Source: Tritrichomonas musculus (lineage: Eukaryota > Parabasalia > Tritrichomonadida > Tritrichomonadidae). Taken from it: a stretch of 64,000 nt of DNA. This document shows, one piece after another, positions 1-9,561 of the stretch; position 1 is the stretch's first letter; each line of letters opens with the position of its first letter. The translations under genes and the position numbers were made by a program. The DNA lies in the NCBI GenBank assembly GCA_039105265.1, contig JAPFFF010000047.1, positions 248,001 to 312,000 of the forward strand, given 5' to 3'. The notes under the pieces are model-generated. The model worked only from the letters and a program-made list of their open reading frames with translations. It was not told the DNA's origin and did not search any database.

Positions 1-732
1 AACAAAGCTTTCATGTGCATATATATATGAAATTATATACTTTGTTTGTATTTTATATTGCGTTGGTAAATATCTTGCTGCATACAAACATAATGTGTGA
101 ATGTTTAAATCACTTTCAATAATTTCAAAATCAGTTGCTGTCAGGAGAAGATATGAAACTTTATCTTTAATATTGCCAACAAGTCGAATAACAGGTAAAG
201 TTTCAATTACTTCTTCATCATCATTCTCATTTTTAATTGTTTTATAATCAATATCTTTTGTGATGCTTCTAATGAAATTGTTGATATTTTTATTAGAACC
301 ATCGAAGTTCGACTTTCCAATCTTTTTCGTTATTGATAATAGTTTTGTTTCCGTTATATCTGATGGCATATATATAACAGCCATTTGTGACGGTAAATAA
401 TTGAAATCAATTTTAATATCACTCGAAAATGAATTAATTATCAGTAATAATTCACTAGATTTATCTATTTGTGCTAAAACTGAATTAATATTGTCTGCTT
501 TTTCTGATGAAATGCATTTAAATCCTTTGTATGCATCAGCAACTGCATTACATCTCTCAGGACCTCCGAATTCTTCTGGATTTTTATCGCAATTATCTTT
601 TATTGTTGAATATTGAAGGTCTTCACAAAGATCTTCATTTCCTTTTTCTACAATTTCAATAGCAGCAAATGCTGGAATTTTAAATTGTTGAGAATTTGTG
701 TTAGAAAGCAAGATAATAAGTAAACTAATCAT
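1..732 (-). CDS. Secreted or membrane protein of unknown family, 5' part (runs off left edge)
   Basis: An unbroken minus-strand frame of 244 codons runs from an ATG at 732-730 to base 1 with no stop, so the C-terminus is outside the window. The N-terminus (MISLLIILLSNTNSQQ) is a short hydrophobic stretch followed by polar residues, as in a cleaved signal peptide. The next ~70 residues contain several cysteines (around DLCEDL, DNCDKN, ERCNAV, FKCISS), consistent with a disulfide-bonded secreted domain. The frame stays open upstream of 732 without another in-frame ATG, so 732 is the best start. If a longer protein were made, the hydrophobic segment would be an internal anchor (FILLRFLLLFL precedes the ATG). 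I do not recognise the family. Composition is AT-rich like the surrounding host genes. Confidence 0.6.
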   Translation of the reverse strand, partial: MISLLIILLSNTNSQQFKIPAFAAIEIVEKGNEDLCEDLQYSTIKDNCDKNPEEFGGPERCNAVADAYKGFKCISSEKADNINSVLAQIDKSSELLLIINSFSSDIKIDFNYLPSQMAVIYMPSDITETKLLSITKKIGKSNFDGSNKNINNFIRSITKDIDYKTIKNENDDEEVIETLPVIRLVGNIKDKVSYLLLTATDFEIIESDLNIHTLCLYAARYLPTQYKIQTKYIISYIYAHESFV

Positions 733-1774
733 CAAAAATAGAAGTAAAAAACGTAATAAAATGAACGTTGTAAATTTTTGTGAGTTATAATTCGTTGAAT
801 ATTTTTTTTCCAGATTTTTTAAATAAATGGGCAGAATTATTAATTTTAGGATGCTATCTCTAGATAGAAAAAAAATACATTAAAAGTTATTCAAAAAGTG
901 ATAAATTTATCGTTCAGAGAAGTATTCATATAAAGATTTACTCTATAAATATCAATATTAATTATTTTATTATGGTTTACAAAATGTATTTAAAATAAAT
1001 TATTATTTTAAAAATATCATTATTCCTCAATTTTGAAGATATCTTCATCATAAATATTTTTTTCTCTTCAATTCAATTCTTAAAATTCATTTATATGTGT
1101 ATATTAAGTTTATTATCTATTATAATAATGAATATATATTTATTTCATATGAATTAATATTAAAAATATTTTTTTTTAATAAGATATAATATTTACAAGA
1201 AAATAAAAATGATTTGTTCAATATCCACTTTTATATTAACACATTGAATAAATTGTATATTAAATACAAAAAAAAAAAAAAAAAAACATTTTAGATGATG
1301 TATTGAAAAAATAAAATAAAAGAGAAAATATTAAAAATCGAATCAAATTTTGATTCATAATCTAAAAAATTTTACAATTAAATGGTCAATTAGATTTACT
1401 TTTGGTCTAGGCTTGTTATTCTGATATCAATTATCAGGTTTGGCACTTTTTTTAATTCAGATAATCGATAATAAAATGCTATCGATTGGAACTTTTAATT
1501 GATGAATTCGATTATCAAGTATGAAATGTGATGCAAAAAAAATATGCTTTTGATATCGAATCTTGATTAATCGAAATTAATACCTGAAAAAAACATTAAA
1601 AATAGTATTTTAATGGCATAAAATAAATATATTCTAAATTATTATGTAAAAGAATCAGCTTTTATTAAATTTTACTAGAACACCACTTTTTGAGCGAAGC
1701 TCAAAAAGTGTCTTTTACCTTAAAAATTGATTTTTTCTATTTTCCAAATCAAAAACATTTTTTTAATAAAGAAA
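733..1774. other. AT-rich intergenic DNA
   Basis: No gene is supported. The stretch is AT-rich and holds an A-tract near 1268-1286. A patch at about 1400-1600 is rich in ATCGAT and GATATC words, resembling patches near 32050-32260 and 37210-37300. A perfect hairpin lies at 1684-1710 (listed separately). Confidence 0.6.
1684..1710. repeat. Perfect 12-bp hairpin with GAA loop
   Basis: CACTTTTTGAGC (1684-1695) and its exact reverse complement (1699-1710) flank a 3-base GAA loop. It lies in non-coding DNA about 300 bp before the Polinton end. It could fold in RNA or as a cruciform. No transcript context is visible. Confidence 0.75.
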
Positions 1775-2004
1775 ATTCTTTTCATCTAAACTCTTCGAAG
1801 AGTTTATCCTCATTTATTTTTGCCAAACTTTGTCTAATCTCCTCTTTCTCATTCAATATCATTTATTCTCTTGTTCTAATTTTTTCATTTAATCTTAATT
1901 ATTCTCATCTATCTCTTCCAATCTTATTATTCTCATTAAATCTTATCTATTCCCTTCAGTCTCATTTATTCCATCGCATCTCCTGTATTATCATCTTTTT
2001 CATC
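1775..2004. repeat. Pyrimidine-rich degenerate repeat array, left part
   Basis: Degenerate repeats of TCTCAT, TTATTCTC and CAATCT words on the plus strand. The same sequence style resumes at 28834, just past the Polinton, so the element appears to have inserted within one array. The plus-strand frame through it (1690-2019) is a low-complexity artefact. Confidence 0.7.
2000..2004. repeat. Target-site duplication candidate of the Polinton (left copy)
   Basis: TCATC directly precedes the left terminal repeat and directly follows the right one at 28834-28838. Polintons usually make 6-bp duplications. Here the six flanking bases are TTCATC and TCATCT, so 5 bp match exactly and a sixth depends on where the end is drawn. 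Confidence 0.6.
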
Positions 2005-2268
2005 AGTAGTTATACATAGTGAAGGGGGGATAGATAACTAGTATAAGCAAATGGGGCTCTCTGGCTTTGAAAGCTTCCTGAAGAGACGATAATTTGAGGT
2101 ACTTTGGAGATGTTTTATATTATAGCTCCCTCGCTTTGAAAAGCTCCCTCGCTATAATAAACCATATCTCCAAACAGCCCCCAAGCAACCCCCACCCAGC
2201 CACCCTACACGGAGAGCCCCATTTGCTTATACTAGTTATCTATCCCCCCTTCACTATGTATAACTACT
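2005..2268. repeat. Nested palindromic unit at the Polinton tip (also 28570-28833)
   Basis: The outer ~57 bp (AGTAGTTATACATAGTGAAG onward) recurs inverted at the end of the same 264-bp unit. Inside it a second imperfect inverted pair (TTTGGAGAT ... ATCTCCAAA) flanks a doubled GCTCCCTCGC word. Each Polinton end is therefore itself a foldback. Confidence 0.85.
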
Positions 2269-2638
2269 TAATACCAACCCATCTCAAACAATCATCTCAT
2301 GCAATCATCTCATGCAATCATCTCAAGCAACCCATCTCAAACAATCATCTCATACATCCACTCAAGCAACCCATCACATACATCCACTCATACATCCACT
2401 CAAGCAATCCATCTCATACATCCACTCAAGCAATCATCTCATGCAAATCATCTCATGCAATCATCTCCCATATCTTGTATCGCAACCTATCTAGCATACT
2501 CCTACAGCAATCATCTCATGCAACCATCACACACATCCACTCATGCAATCATCTCCCATATCTCATCACATACATCTATTCATGCAACCACTTCATGTAC
2601 ACCCGATACCTACTCAAAAATAAATCTTTAATTGAATC
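2005..2638 (+). repeat. Polinton left terminal inverted repeat (634 bp)
   Basis: The outer 264 bp (2005-2268) is a nested palindromic unit. The inner part (about 2276-2600) is a minisatellite of CATCTCA/TGCAATCAT and ACATCCACTC words, followed by a unique stretch ending ATTGAATC. The reverse complement recurs at 28213-28833, shorter by one 13-bp unit. The first element gene starts 4 bp after it. Confidence 0.92.
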
Positions 2639-2642
2639 ATAA

Positions 2643-3602
2643 ATGTATAGTAGGTTTAAATCACTACATCCAACCATTGATAATATCACAGATGAGCAGG
2701 TACCCATTCCTATCGAATCGACATTCTTTCTAGAAGATGGTCAACAAGATAAAGACAAATTCAATAGATACTATTTTAATTTCCCTCCTGAATGGTGTAC
2801 AGCTAATAGAGGGGAATCTATTATTGGTGTTAGGAATATGTGGCTGATATCTAAAAGGAGGAAGCTTGAATTTACTATAACAATTGCCAAATATAAAAAG
2901 CAATCATTTAATGAAGTTGAGGGAGCTAACACAAATACAAAAATTATTAACATGCTATCCATGCAAGGATATAAAGACAATCTTGAAATAAGGGATTTTG
3001 TTGTTGTTGATTGGATATCTACTGAAGGGGATTTTAGAGGATTTTTTGATGCTATTGATAAATCTATTAAATGGAATATATCTAATGTATGGAAGAACAC
3101 TAAAATCAATTTTGTTCAAAATGATTACATCATTGATAGAGACATACAATCAGATGGTTATTTTGATAAAAATGGCTTCCATGAGAAAATATTTTCACCT
3201 AGGAATGAAAATGAAGATGATGAGTTTGGTATAGCTCTAAAATTAAAGAAAACCAATCAGGATTTTGATGAAGTATTTAATATTGGAGATGGTCCACACC
3301 AGAATAAAAAGCATGTGTATCTAAATCAGTTTGATGATGTTCTTACTTTTGATAATGTTTGGGATAGGCATTCATGCAAAGTATATTCATCCATAGCTGA
3401 ACAATCATTACATAATTATATTGGTAACTCTAATGTTGATTTTGTTCCAATAAAGTATTATAAATTAAATTCTTCAGACCAAAGATTTTGGATTGAGTTT
3501 TATTCATGTAGGGAATATAATACCCCTATCAAAATTCCGGATAACGAATCATTTTGTATAGAGATGCAATTCCTACCATTTGATAAGATGTTATATACAT
3601 AA
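2643..3602 (+). CDS. Polinton protein of unknown function (319 aa)
   Basis: First rightward gene of the element, with its ATG 4 bp inside the left terminal repeat. No catalytic motif is recognisable. The protein is soluble-looking, rich in aromatic and acidic residues, with no signal peptide or membrane segment. It is expressed in the same direction as integrase, ATPase and capsid genes, 21 bp before the integrase ATG. A minor capsid (penton-type) protein would fit its size and the beta-rich look of its C-terminus, but this is inference only. Confidence 0.7.
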   Translation: MYSRFKSLHPTIDNITDEQVPIPIESTFFLEDGQQDKDKFNRYYFNFPPEWCTANRGESIIGVRNMWLISKRRKLEFTITIAKYKKQSFNEVEGANTNTKIINMLSMQGYKDNLEIRDFVVVDWISTEGDFRGFFDAIDKSIKWNISNVWKNTKINFVQNDYIIDRDIQSDGYFDKNGFHEKIFSPRNENEDDEFGIALKLKKTNQDFDEVFNIGDGPHQNKKHVYLNQFDDVLTFDNVWDRHSCKVYSSIAEQSLHNYIGNSNVDFVPIKYYKLNSSDQRFWIEFYSCREYNTPIKIPDNESFCIEMQFLPFDKMLYT

Positions 3603-3623
3603 GCTAGTTTAATCTAAAATCAA

Positions 3624-4706
3624 ATGAGTTATAATACACTTGATGAATTATTTAAAAAATATCCATGGAAGAGCAAATCTAAATTTGTTCCGTTAGCCAA
3701 ACGATATGGTTTCACGGCGAAAGATGCTAACGATTTTCTAGACAAAAATATTGTCCATGATGTTAAGGTACCCAAAGCTAAATATATGCCAATTGTATCG
3801 AAACATTTACACGGATACCAGATGGATACATTTATTAATGAAAAGCATAAGGGAGGTCTCAATTATTTAATGTTCATCAATATTAATACGAGGAAGGCAT
3901 ATGCATATCCGTTACAAGGCAAGGGTTCAAAATCCGTTATCAACGCGCTACAATGTTTCATGAAAGATGTACACAATATTTATTCAATAACCAGCGACCA
4001 AGATGCTGCATATCTATCAAACGAGGTACTTGGTTTTATGAAATCGAACAATATAATATACACCACTACTGAAGACAACAATCATAATGTACTAGGTATC
4101 ATTAATCGATTCATGCGAACGATTCGTGATGCTATTGGTGAGAATAGATATATTGATGAAACTGAAATGAATGATTTGATTGATGCGTATAACAATACTC
4201 CTCATAGGGGATTAGATAATAGAGCTCCTAATGATATAACTAAAGATGATGAATTAACATACATCAATACTAAATCAAGCATCAACCCATATGATTTCAA
4301 AACAAATGATAGGGTTAGAATTGTATTAGCTGATGAACCATTCTCAAAGATAAGAAATCGCGTGAGCAAGGAGGCATATATTATTGACTCGAAATCAGGT
4401 AACCAATTCATAATTAAGTCAAAGGATGATTCGATAGATAAGCTCCCGGGTTACCGCTTAATAAAAACCAATAATAATATACCGTTAGCGAATTCATTGA
4501 AGAATGGCAAGCGTGGTATTGTAAATAAAATTCTTAGTTATGATGTTAAGAAAAATAAATATAGGGTCGAGTATGAAGGTGGTAAACGCGATACAATCCC
4601 AGCGAAAAATCTTAGGGAGGGTCATCCAATCAAGTTGTCAAATCTTGAACTCGAATATTGGTCTACCAAAAATAATGTTCCCGAATCAATCACAAAATGG
4701 AGCTAA
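3624..4706 (+). CDS. Polinton integrase, retroviral (rve) DDE family
   Basis: 360 aa. The RNase H-like integrase core spans roughly residues 60-175, with YQMDTF (D68) on the first strand, ITSDQDAAYLS (D125/D127) on the second, and the HN.LG..NRF..T.RD helix typical of Polinton integrases near 153-168. The C-terminal third (about 215-350) looks like a small beta-barrel/chromo-like region (DRVRIVLAD, KYRVEYEGG). The family joins element ends to host DNA and makes the short target duplication seen at the flanks. It lies 15 bp upstream of the ATPase start, in the same direction. Confidence 0.88.
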   Translation: MSYNTLDELFKKYPWKSKSKFVPLAKRYGFTAKDANDFLDKNIVHDVKVPKAKYMPIVSKHLHGYQMDTFINEKHKGGLNYLMFININTRKAYAYPLQGKGSKSVINALQCFMKDVHNIYSITSDQDAAYLSNEVLGFMKSNNIIYTTTEDNNHNVLGIINRFMRTIRDAIGENRYIDETEMNDLIDAYNNTPHRGLDNRAPNDITKDDELTYINTKSSINPYDFKTNDRVRIVLADEPFSKIRNRVSKEAYIIDSKSGNQFIIKSKDDSIDKLPGYRLIKTNNNIPLANSLKNGKRGIVNKILSYDVKKNKYRVEYEGGKRDTIPAKNLREGHPIKLSNLELEYWSTKNNVPESITKWS

Positions 4707-4721
4707 TTTTATTCCATATAA

Positions 4722-5588
4722 ATGAAAACCAGTACTAAATCAGTCATTAAAAATGTTGAGAGAGAAATACAAAAAGCTATGCGCAAAAATCAAAAAGATA
4801 TAGAGATGGCTTTGATAAAACCGCTATCACCGGACTATCCATTTAGCACCAACGGAATATATTTCCTAATCGGTAAGCCTGGTGCTGGTAAATCATATTG
4901 GATATGGTCTCATATAATGATTACTGAAAAATTATTTAAGAAACCATATTATAATAAGATAATATTTTGTTCCACGAGTGGGAAGATGGATAAGACAGCT
5001 GAAGCTTTACATAAAAGTATTAAAACTCCAATACAATATGTGAAGGAGGATGAGTTGATGCCAATCTTACGTAAGCATCTCAAAAGGAAGGTTAAATATT
5101 ATGCACTGGTCAAACATGTGTTATCCAAAATGAAAGATGCTAATGAGGAGATGGAACGCCTGATTGAAAAACATTCATTACAAGATATCGATGATAGAAT
5201 TGTATATATTGCCAACAAATTAGTTCAATATAATACATCATCATATCCATACAATACATTAATTATTCTAGATGATTGTGCAGGAAGTGATTTATTGAAG
5301 AATGGGAATAGTGAATTCATTAGATTATTGACCAAAACTAGGCATTATAATATCACTTGTATAATGGCGTTTCAAACGATTCGATTTGTTCATATTAATG
5401 CTAAACGTATGGCTACAGATATAATCTGCTACAGTGGATATAGTGAGGAGGATATCACATCATTACTGCAACAAACTAATAATAATTTAAACACTAAGGA
5501 TGCGGTCCACCAGTATCTACAACACAGGGAACCCCATGATAAATTGATTCTTAATATAACAGCTGACAAGTATTACTTTGAGTCATAA
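4722..5588 (+). CDS. Polinton genome-packaging ATPase (FtsK/HerA superfamily)
   Basis: 288 aa. Walker A is GKPGAGKS at residues 51-58 and Walker B is LIILDDCAGSD at about 180-190, followed by a TKTRHYN...FQT segment that fits the sensor region of A32-like packaging ATPases. In adenovirus-like and Polinton particles these enzymes pump DNA into the capsid, which supports a virus-like life cycle together with the capsid candidate at 7916. It sits between integrase and a small glycine-rich protein with very short spacers, as expected for a compact late-gene block. Confidence 0.9.
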   Translation: MKTSTKSVIKNVEREIQKAMRKNQKDIEMALIKPLSPDYPFSTNGIYFLIGKPGAGKSYWIWSHIMITEKLFKKPYYNKIIFCSTSGKMDKTAEALHKSIKTPIQYVKEDELMPILRKHLKRKVKYYALVKHVLSKMKDANEEMERLIEKHSLQDIDDRIVYIANKLVQYNTSSYPYNTLIILDDCAGSDLLKNGNSEFIRLLTKTRHYNITCIMAFQTIRFVHINAKRMATDIICYSGYSEEDITSLLQQTNNNLNTKDAVHQYLQHREPHDKLILNITADKYYFES

Positions 5589-5618
5589 ACCAGATATATA
5601 TATTTTTAATACAAGTAA

Positions 5619-6038
5619 ATGGGATTCTTGAAAAAAATAATTAAAAATGGTATTGGATTGGCGGGCAATCAGGTGATGAATATGGCTAATAGCGCAACAG
5701 GTGGACTGGCTGGGAAGATATTTAACGCAACTGTCAACAAGGTGAATAAAAATAGTGGTATCATTGGCAAGGTTGCTCGAGGATTAGGCAAGAAATTTTT
5801 AAATGATAAGACTCGTGAGAAAATATCCAATATTACAGATACGGCTATTAAATATATTCCTAAGGGGAATGTTAGGACTGCTCTAGAGAATATTAATAAC
5901 GCTGCTCAAGGTAAGTCTAATCATAATATCAAGACTAAATATAATAAGCAATTGGATTCGACTGAACCGGCAAGTGTGCAGGCTAACGTTAAACCTAAAC
6001 GTATCAGGACTAAATATGGAAAACGTTTGGGTAAGTAA
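5619..6038 (+). CDS. Small basic, glycine/alanine-rich Polinton protein (139 aa)
   Basis: The first ~60 residues are amphipathic and glycine-rich (GIGLAGNQVMN, GGLAGKIFN, GLGKKFLND); the C-terminus is strongly basic (KPKRIRTKYGKR). A membrane-active or DNA-condensing virion component comparable to adenoviral pVI or core proteins would fit this composition and position among structural genes. No sequence motif proves it. An AT-rich stretch with a T-run (TATATATTTTTAA) lies just upstream of the ATG. Confidence 0.7.
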   Translation: MGFLKKIIKNGIGLAGNQVMNMANSATGGLAGKIFNATVNKVNKNSGIIGKVARGLGKKFLNDKTREKISNITDTAIKYIPKGNVRTALENINNAAQGKSNHNIKTKYNKQLDSTEPASVQANVKPKRIRTKYGKRLGK

Positions 6039-6081
6039 TAGGTGAAAGTTGGTGAAACTATGCTTTTTATTTTTACCATAA

Positions 6082-6696
6082 ATGGCTAAAAATCTTCGAG
6101 GAAGTAAAAGATTGCAAGTTATTCAAAACTGGTTAAATGGGAGAGATGATGATGAATGGGAAGTGTTTCCGTGTAGAACTGAGGGAAAATATATCGTGAA
6201 ACCTCGTAAGGAACCTCATACAAATCGTCACGTTGAACCAATTGTGAAAGATGATGATGACGAGCCTGTTGATAGTACACCTGAAAACGATACCGATGAC
6301 CCCGTTGATGAATGTGAACATGATGAGCCAACCCCTGATCCTAAACCAATCGTTAGACCTAAAACTAAACGTTCACCTCCAAGAACTCCCTCTAATAATT
6401 ATGAATATGATCCAACTATTAATTTAGAGATATTGAATCAATTGAAACTTCTCGGTGAGGAATTCAAAATTAGACGTGAGAAAAAGGAACAGAAACGAAT
6501 GATTAAGGAGGTTGTCCAAAAACAAATATCGCGACCGAGGATGCAATATAATTATGAATTCATTGAACCTGAATATAAACAATATCCAAATACTCAACCG
6601 ATAGAACCACCCATGGAATCATCCAATGAGCCCACCCAGCAACCTCAACAAATCTATCCCGTGAGAAGAAATCGAATATTTGCAGATGTCATATAA
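6082..6696 (+). CDS. Acidic, proline-rich Polinton protein (204 aa)
   Basis: Unrecognised. Residues ~60-115 are rich in Asp, Glu and Pro with TP/DP repeats (likely disordered). Residues ~125-160 form a charged predicted helix (EEFKIRREKKEQKRMIKE), and the C-terminus is Pro/Gln-rich. It may be a scaffold or linker protein of the particle; no function is assigned. TTTTTATTTTTA lies a few bases upstream of the ATG. Confidence 0.65.
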   Translation: MAKNLRGSKRLQVIQNWLNGRDDDEWEVFPCRTEGKYIVKPRKEPHTNRHVEPIVKDDDDEPVDSTPENDTDDPVDECEHDEPTPDPKPIVRPKTKRSPPRTPSNNYEYDPTINLEILNQLKLLGEEFKIRREKKEQKRMIKEVVQKQISRPRMQYNYEFIEPEYKQYPNTQPIEPPMESSNEPTQQPQQIYPVRRNRIFADVI

Positions 6697-6723
6697 TTAA
6701 GTGATTATTTTTTATTTCATTAA

Positions 6724-7893
6724 ATGACTTCAAATAAACTCATTTCCCAACTAACTAAGAAAGATATACTTCAACTACCTGGGTTCGCTGGATTGAATAA
6801 AATATTGTTACCAAATTTGAAAAATATATTGCGTGCTCATCTCGTGAAAACAAATATATTCAAACGTGGTGTTCGCGTTAATGATTATTTAGATTATTGC
6901 AAGAAACACAAATTGGATTCTATTCAAATAGATACATCGATTAAACAACCTACTAAATCTAATCGCAAATTGAGTAAAGCTGATATTAACGCACAGATTA
7001 AACAACCTACTAAATCTAATCGCAAATTGAGTAAAGCTGATATTGACGCAAAGATTAAAGGATACAAACAAGATATGGATGAGTATACAAAATTATTGGA
7101 GAAGGCGAAATTGAATCCAGCAGCTGAACCAGGTGTTGATGAATGTATACACTATATAAATAATTACGAGGATAATATACTAAAATTGCTTAGCGATAAA
7201 TATAATAAACCTGAATTGAAAACTGTTATTAATGAAATCAAAGCATTGCAAGAAGAAATGGATGATTATTTATATGTTGATAATAAATTGAGACAGTTAT
7301 TGTATGATCTGAAAGATTATGAATATGATTTGAATAATAATGCTGATGCGTTAACCGAGGATGAATTAAATGAGACCAGGAACGCTGTTAAACAACATAC
7401 TGCTGAGATAGCTAAACTCAAGAAGAATTTCGTTGAATTGAGTGATGATGAGTTTGAAGCTAAATATTATAATAAGCTCGAGAAACTACGTGAACGTAGA
7501 CAGCAGATGGAAAATGAGATTAACAAATTAGTCGAGGAGGATAAAAATAAACGTAAGCGAGCTAGAAAACCCAAACCCAAGTTATCAGATGAGCAAAAGG
7601 CAGCCAATCGTGAGATGAGATCAAAGCGACGACGTGAGAAGAAACTATTAAATATACCTACTGCAGATTTATCACGTGAGGAACAATTTGATAAAGAAAT
7701 ATTACTTAGTGAGAAGAGGATTATTGAGTTGGAAAAGACATATGCTCCATATAAAGATGATGAGCGATACGCTACAGAATTGCAAAATGAAATAAATAGG
7801 TTACGTAATAATATTGATTACGTTAATAAAAAGAAGAAAGCTTATATTGCTGAGAAAAGTGAAACCAAGAAATCGAGAAGACGAAAGAAGTAA
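6724..7893 (+). CDS. Charged coiled-coil Polinton protein sharing an N-terminal domain with PolB
   Basis: 389 aa. Residues 1-58 (KLISQLTKKDILQLPGFAG...RGVRVNDYL) closely resemble residues 1-55 of the element's DNA polymerase (KLLSKLTKRDILSLPGFAN...RGVCVDDYI). Residues ~73-111 are two tandem 19-residue copies (IKQPTKSNRKLSKADI), encoded by a 57-bp tandem duplication. The remainder is a Lys/Glu-rich coiled coil with a basic patch near 275-305 (KRKRARKPKPK). The shared N-terminus suggests docking to the same partner (DNA end, terminal protein or capsid site) as the polymerase. A terminal-protein role is possible but unproven. Confidence 0.75.
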   Translation: MTSNKLISQLTKKDILQLPGFAGLNKILLPNLKNILRAHLVKTNIFKRGVRVNDYLDYCKKHKLDSIQIDTSIKQPTKSNRKLSKADINAQIKQPTKSNRKLSKADIDAKIKGYKQDMDEYTKLLEKAKLNPAAEPGVDECIHYINNYEDNILKLLSDKYNKPELKTVINEIKALQEEMDDYLYVDNKLRQLLYDLKDYEYDLNNNADALTEDELNETRNAVKQHTAEIAKLKKNFVELSDDEFEAKYYNKLEKLRERRQQMENEINKLVEEDKNKRKRARKPKPKLSDEQKAANREMRSKRRREKKLLNIPTADLSREEQFDKEILLSEKRIIELEKTYAPYKDDERYATELQNEINRLRNNIDYVNKKKKAYIAEKSETKKSRRRKK

Positions 7894-7915
7894 TTTTTTT
7901 ATTACATAAAAAGCA

Positions 7916-9511
7916 ATGTTGAACAATGAAGTTTATATGAAGACATCAGGTGAGGTATGCACCCAAATAGCCTCTTATTTTGATGTTGTTGATAACTGTA
8001 TTGCTATGAGTGATACTAATAAACAATATTCAATCAACCCACAGACAAGTTATGGACCATCTCCTCCAATTCAAAGAGGTTCCTATACAAGTGTCATTAT
8101 ATCACCAAATACACACAACACTGCTGATTTATATAATGGATTCATCAAGGCTACAATGAAAGTGAAGGTTTCAATGAGCAAAGGATTTAAGACTAAAGGT
8201 GTTGGTGGTGATGGTAATAATTTCAATATGGTATGGTATGGATTTAAAGATGCTAGAGATGCTATTGAAAAATATGAAATTGTAGCTAATGGTATTACAA
8301 TATATACACAAAATTATGGATGCGAGGAGTCATTCCTAACATCCTGTTGTGCTAATGAAATTACCAAGAGGGCTGATATTTATTCTAAAACTAGTCATAA
8401 AGATGTATGGAACTATAAGGAAGGAAGTTATTGTAATGGTTTTATTATATCATGGGAAGATGAAAATAATGATGGTACACAAACTGCCACAGGAAAAATA
8501 TATTTAAAAATTGACTTGAGAAGGTTTCTGCCATTATCCAATATTAAATATCTCCCAGCATTTTGTGGCAAGATTGAATTAAGATTATACTTTTCATGTG
8601 CAGGCATGGTGTACTGTCCATGTGGACCTTCTAAATCATTAAAGACTAACCCTCATACATTTTCATTATTTAATTTAGAAAATGTCACTACAGAATTTAC
8701 TCCAATAGGTACTCCATTAAAATGTTGGACAAAGTTTGAATCCAACCAAGGCATCCACACAATCAAAGCTGAGTCAGTATTTAGTGAGGTAGAAAGTTAT
8801 GTTGTTGAAGATTGCTTAAGTATCATCCCATGCTTTGGTATTAGTGATAGTGTGTACAATTCATTGGTTCAAAGATACAGTGACCCAACACACCCTCTAA
8901 CATTCCCTACTCAAACATTATCTGTATACACTACAACTAATCCATTAAAGAATCCAAATGATAAAACAACATGTACAGTTACTCCAAGGTTTGTTGATAG
9001 TATATTTTGTCTATTCCCAATGCATAATAATTACAAGACAATATTTAAGAATCCATTATTTAAATCATTCTATATTAATGCTGGTGGGTATGGCAACATC
9101 CCTGCTAGACCATTTGGTACAACTGGAGAGTATCCTGAATTCATTGAGTATTGTCAAAATGCTATGAACATGAATGGAGAGCAAACCGGTTTCAATAATG
9201 AAGTTATTAAATCATTAGCCAACAGGCTAAGTCACACGTATTCATTAGGTACATACTCAGGAGACAAGACATCATTCTTTATTGGTCTCCCTACTGAAAC
9301 AGATAATACATTCCAACAAGGGCTCACATCATTATCACCAATCAACTTTGAAATCAATGTTACACAAGATGCTGAAAATAAATTTGCTAAACAAGTTGAT
9401 ACCAATCCACTTTTATGTCTTCTATATGATTCATCTATTAGTATATTAGTTCAACCTAATGGTATGCCTCCATTAGTTAGAATAGGTAACTATGATTTAA
9501 CTACACCATGA
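7916..9511 (+). CDS. Candidate Polinton major capsid protein (double jelly-roll type)
   Basis: 531 aa, the usual length for Polinton/adenovirus-like double jelly-roll capsid proteins. It has the composition of a large beta-rich structural protein (many Asn, Thr, Tyr, Pro and aromatic residues), no membrane segment, and two halves of about equal size with turns rich in Gly/Asn. Position downstream of the ATPase and small virion-type proteins matches the family gene order. I identify it by size, composition and context, not by a diagnostic motif. Alternative: another large surface protein of the particle. Confidence 0.65.
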   Translation: MLNNEVYMKTSGEVCTQIASYFDVVDNCIAMSDTNKQYSINPQTSYGPSPPIQRGSYTSVIISPNTHNTADLYNGFIKATMKVKVSMSKGFKTKGVGGDGNNFNMVWYGFKDARDAIEKYEIVANGITIYTQNYGCEESFLTSCCANEITKRADIYSKTSHKDVWNYKEGSYCNGFIISWEDENNDGTQTATGKIYLKIDLRRFLPLSNIKYLPAFCGKIELRLYFSCAGMVYCPCGPSKSLKTNPHTFSLFNLENVTTEFTPIGTPLKCWTKFESNQGIHTIKAESVFSEVESYVVEDCLSIIPCFGISDSVYNSLVQRYSDPTHPLTFPTQTLSVYTTTNPLKNPNDKTTCTVTPRFVDSIFCLFPMHNNYKTIFKNPLFKSFYINAGGYGNIPARPFGTTGEYPEFIEYCQNAMNMNGEQTGFNNEVIKSLANRLSHTYSLGTYSGDKTSFFIGLPTETDNTFQQGLTSLSPINFEINVTQDAENKFAKQVDTNPLLCLLYDSSISILVQPNGMPPLVRIGNYDLTTP

Positions 9512-9561
9512 GTAAATTTTTAAACAATACCACACATTATTTTTATTTATTTGCATAATAA

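Noticed and set aside
1690-2019. Open plus-strand frame of 109 codons
   Set aside because: It is a translation of the low-complexity pyrimidine array; no protein features.
2094-2642. Open frames of 110-182 codons in the left Polinton end (and mirror frames at 28179-28744)
   Set aside because: They are readings of the terminal-repeat minisatellite in several frames at once, with Ser/His/Ile low complexity.
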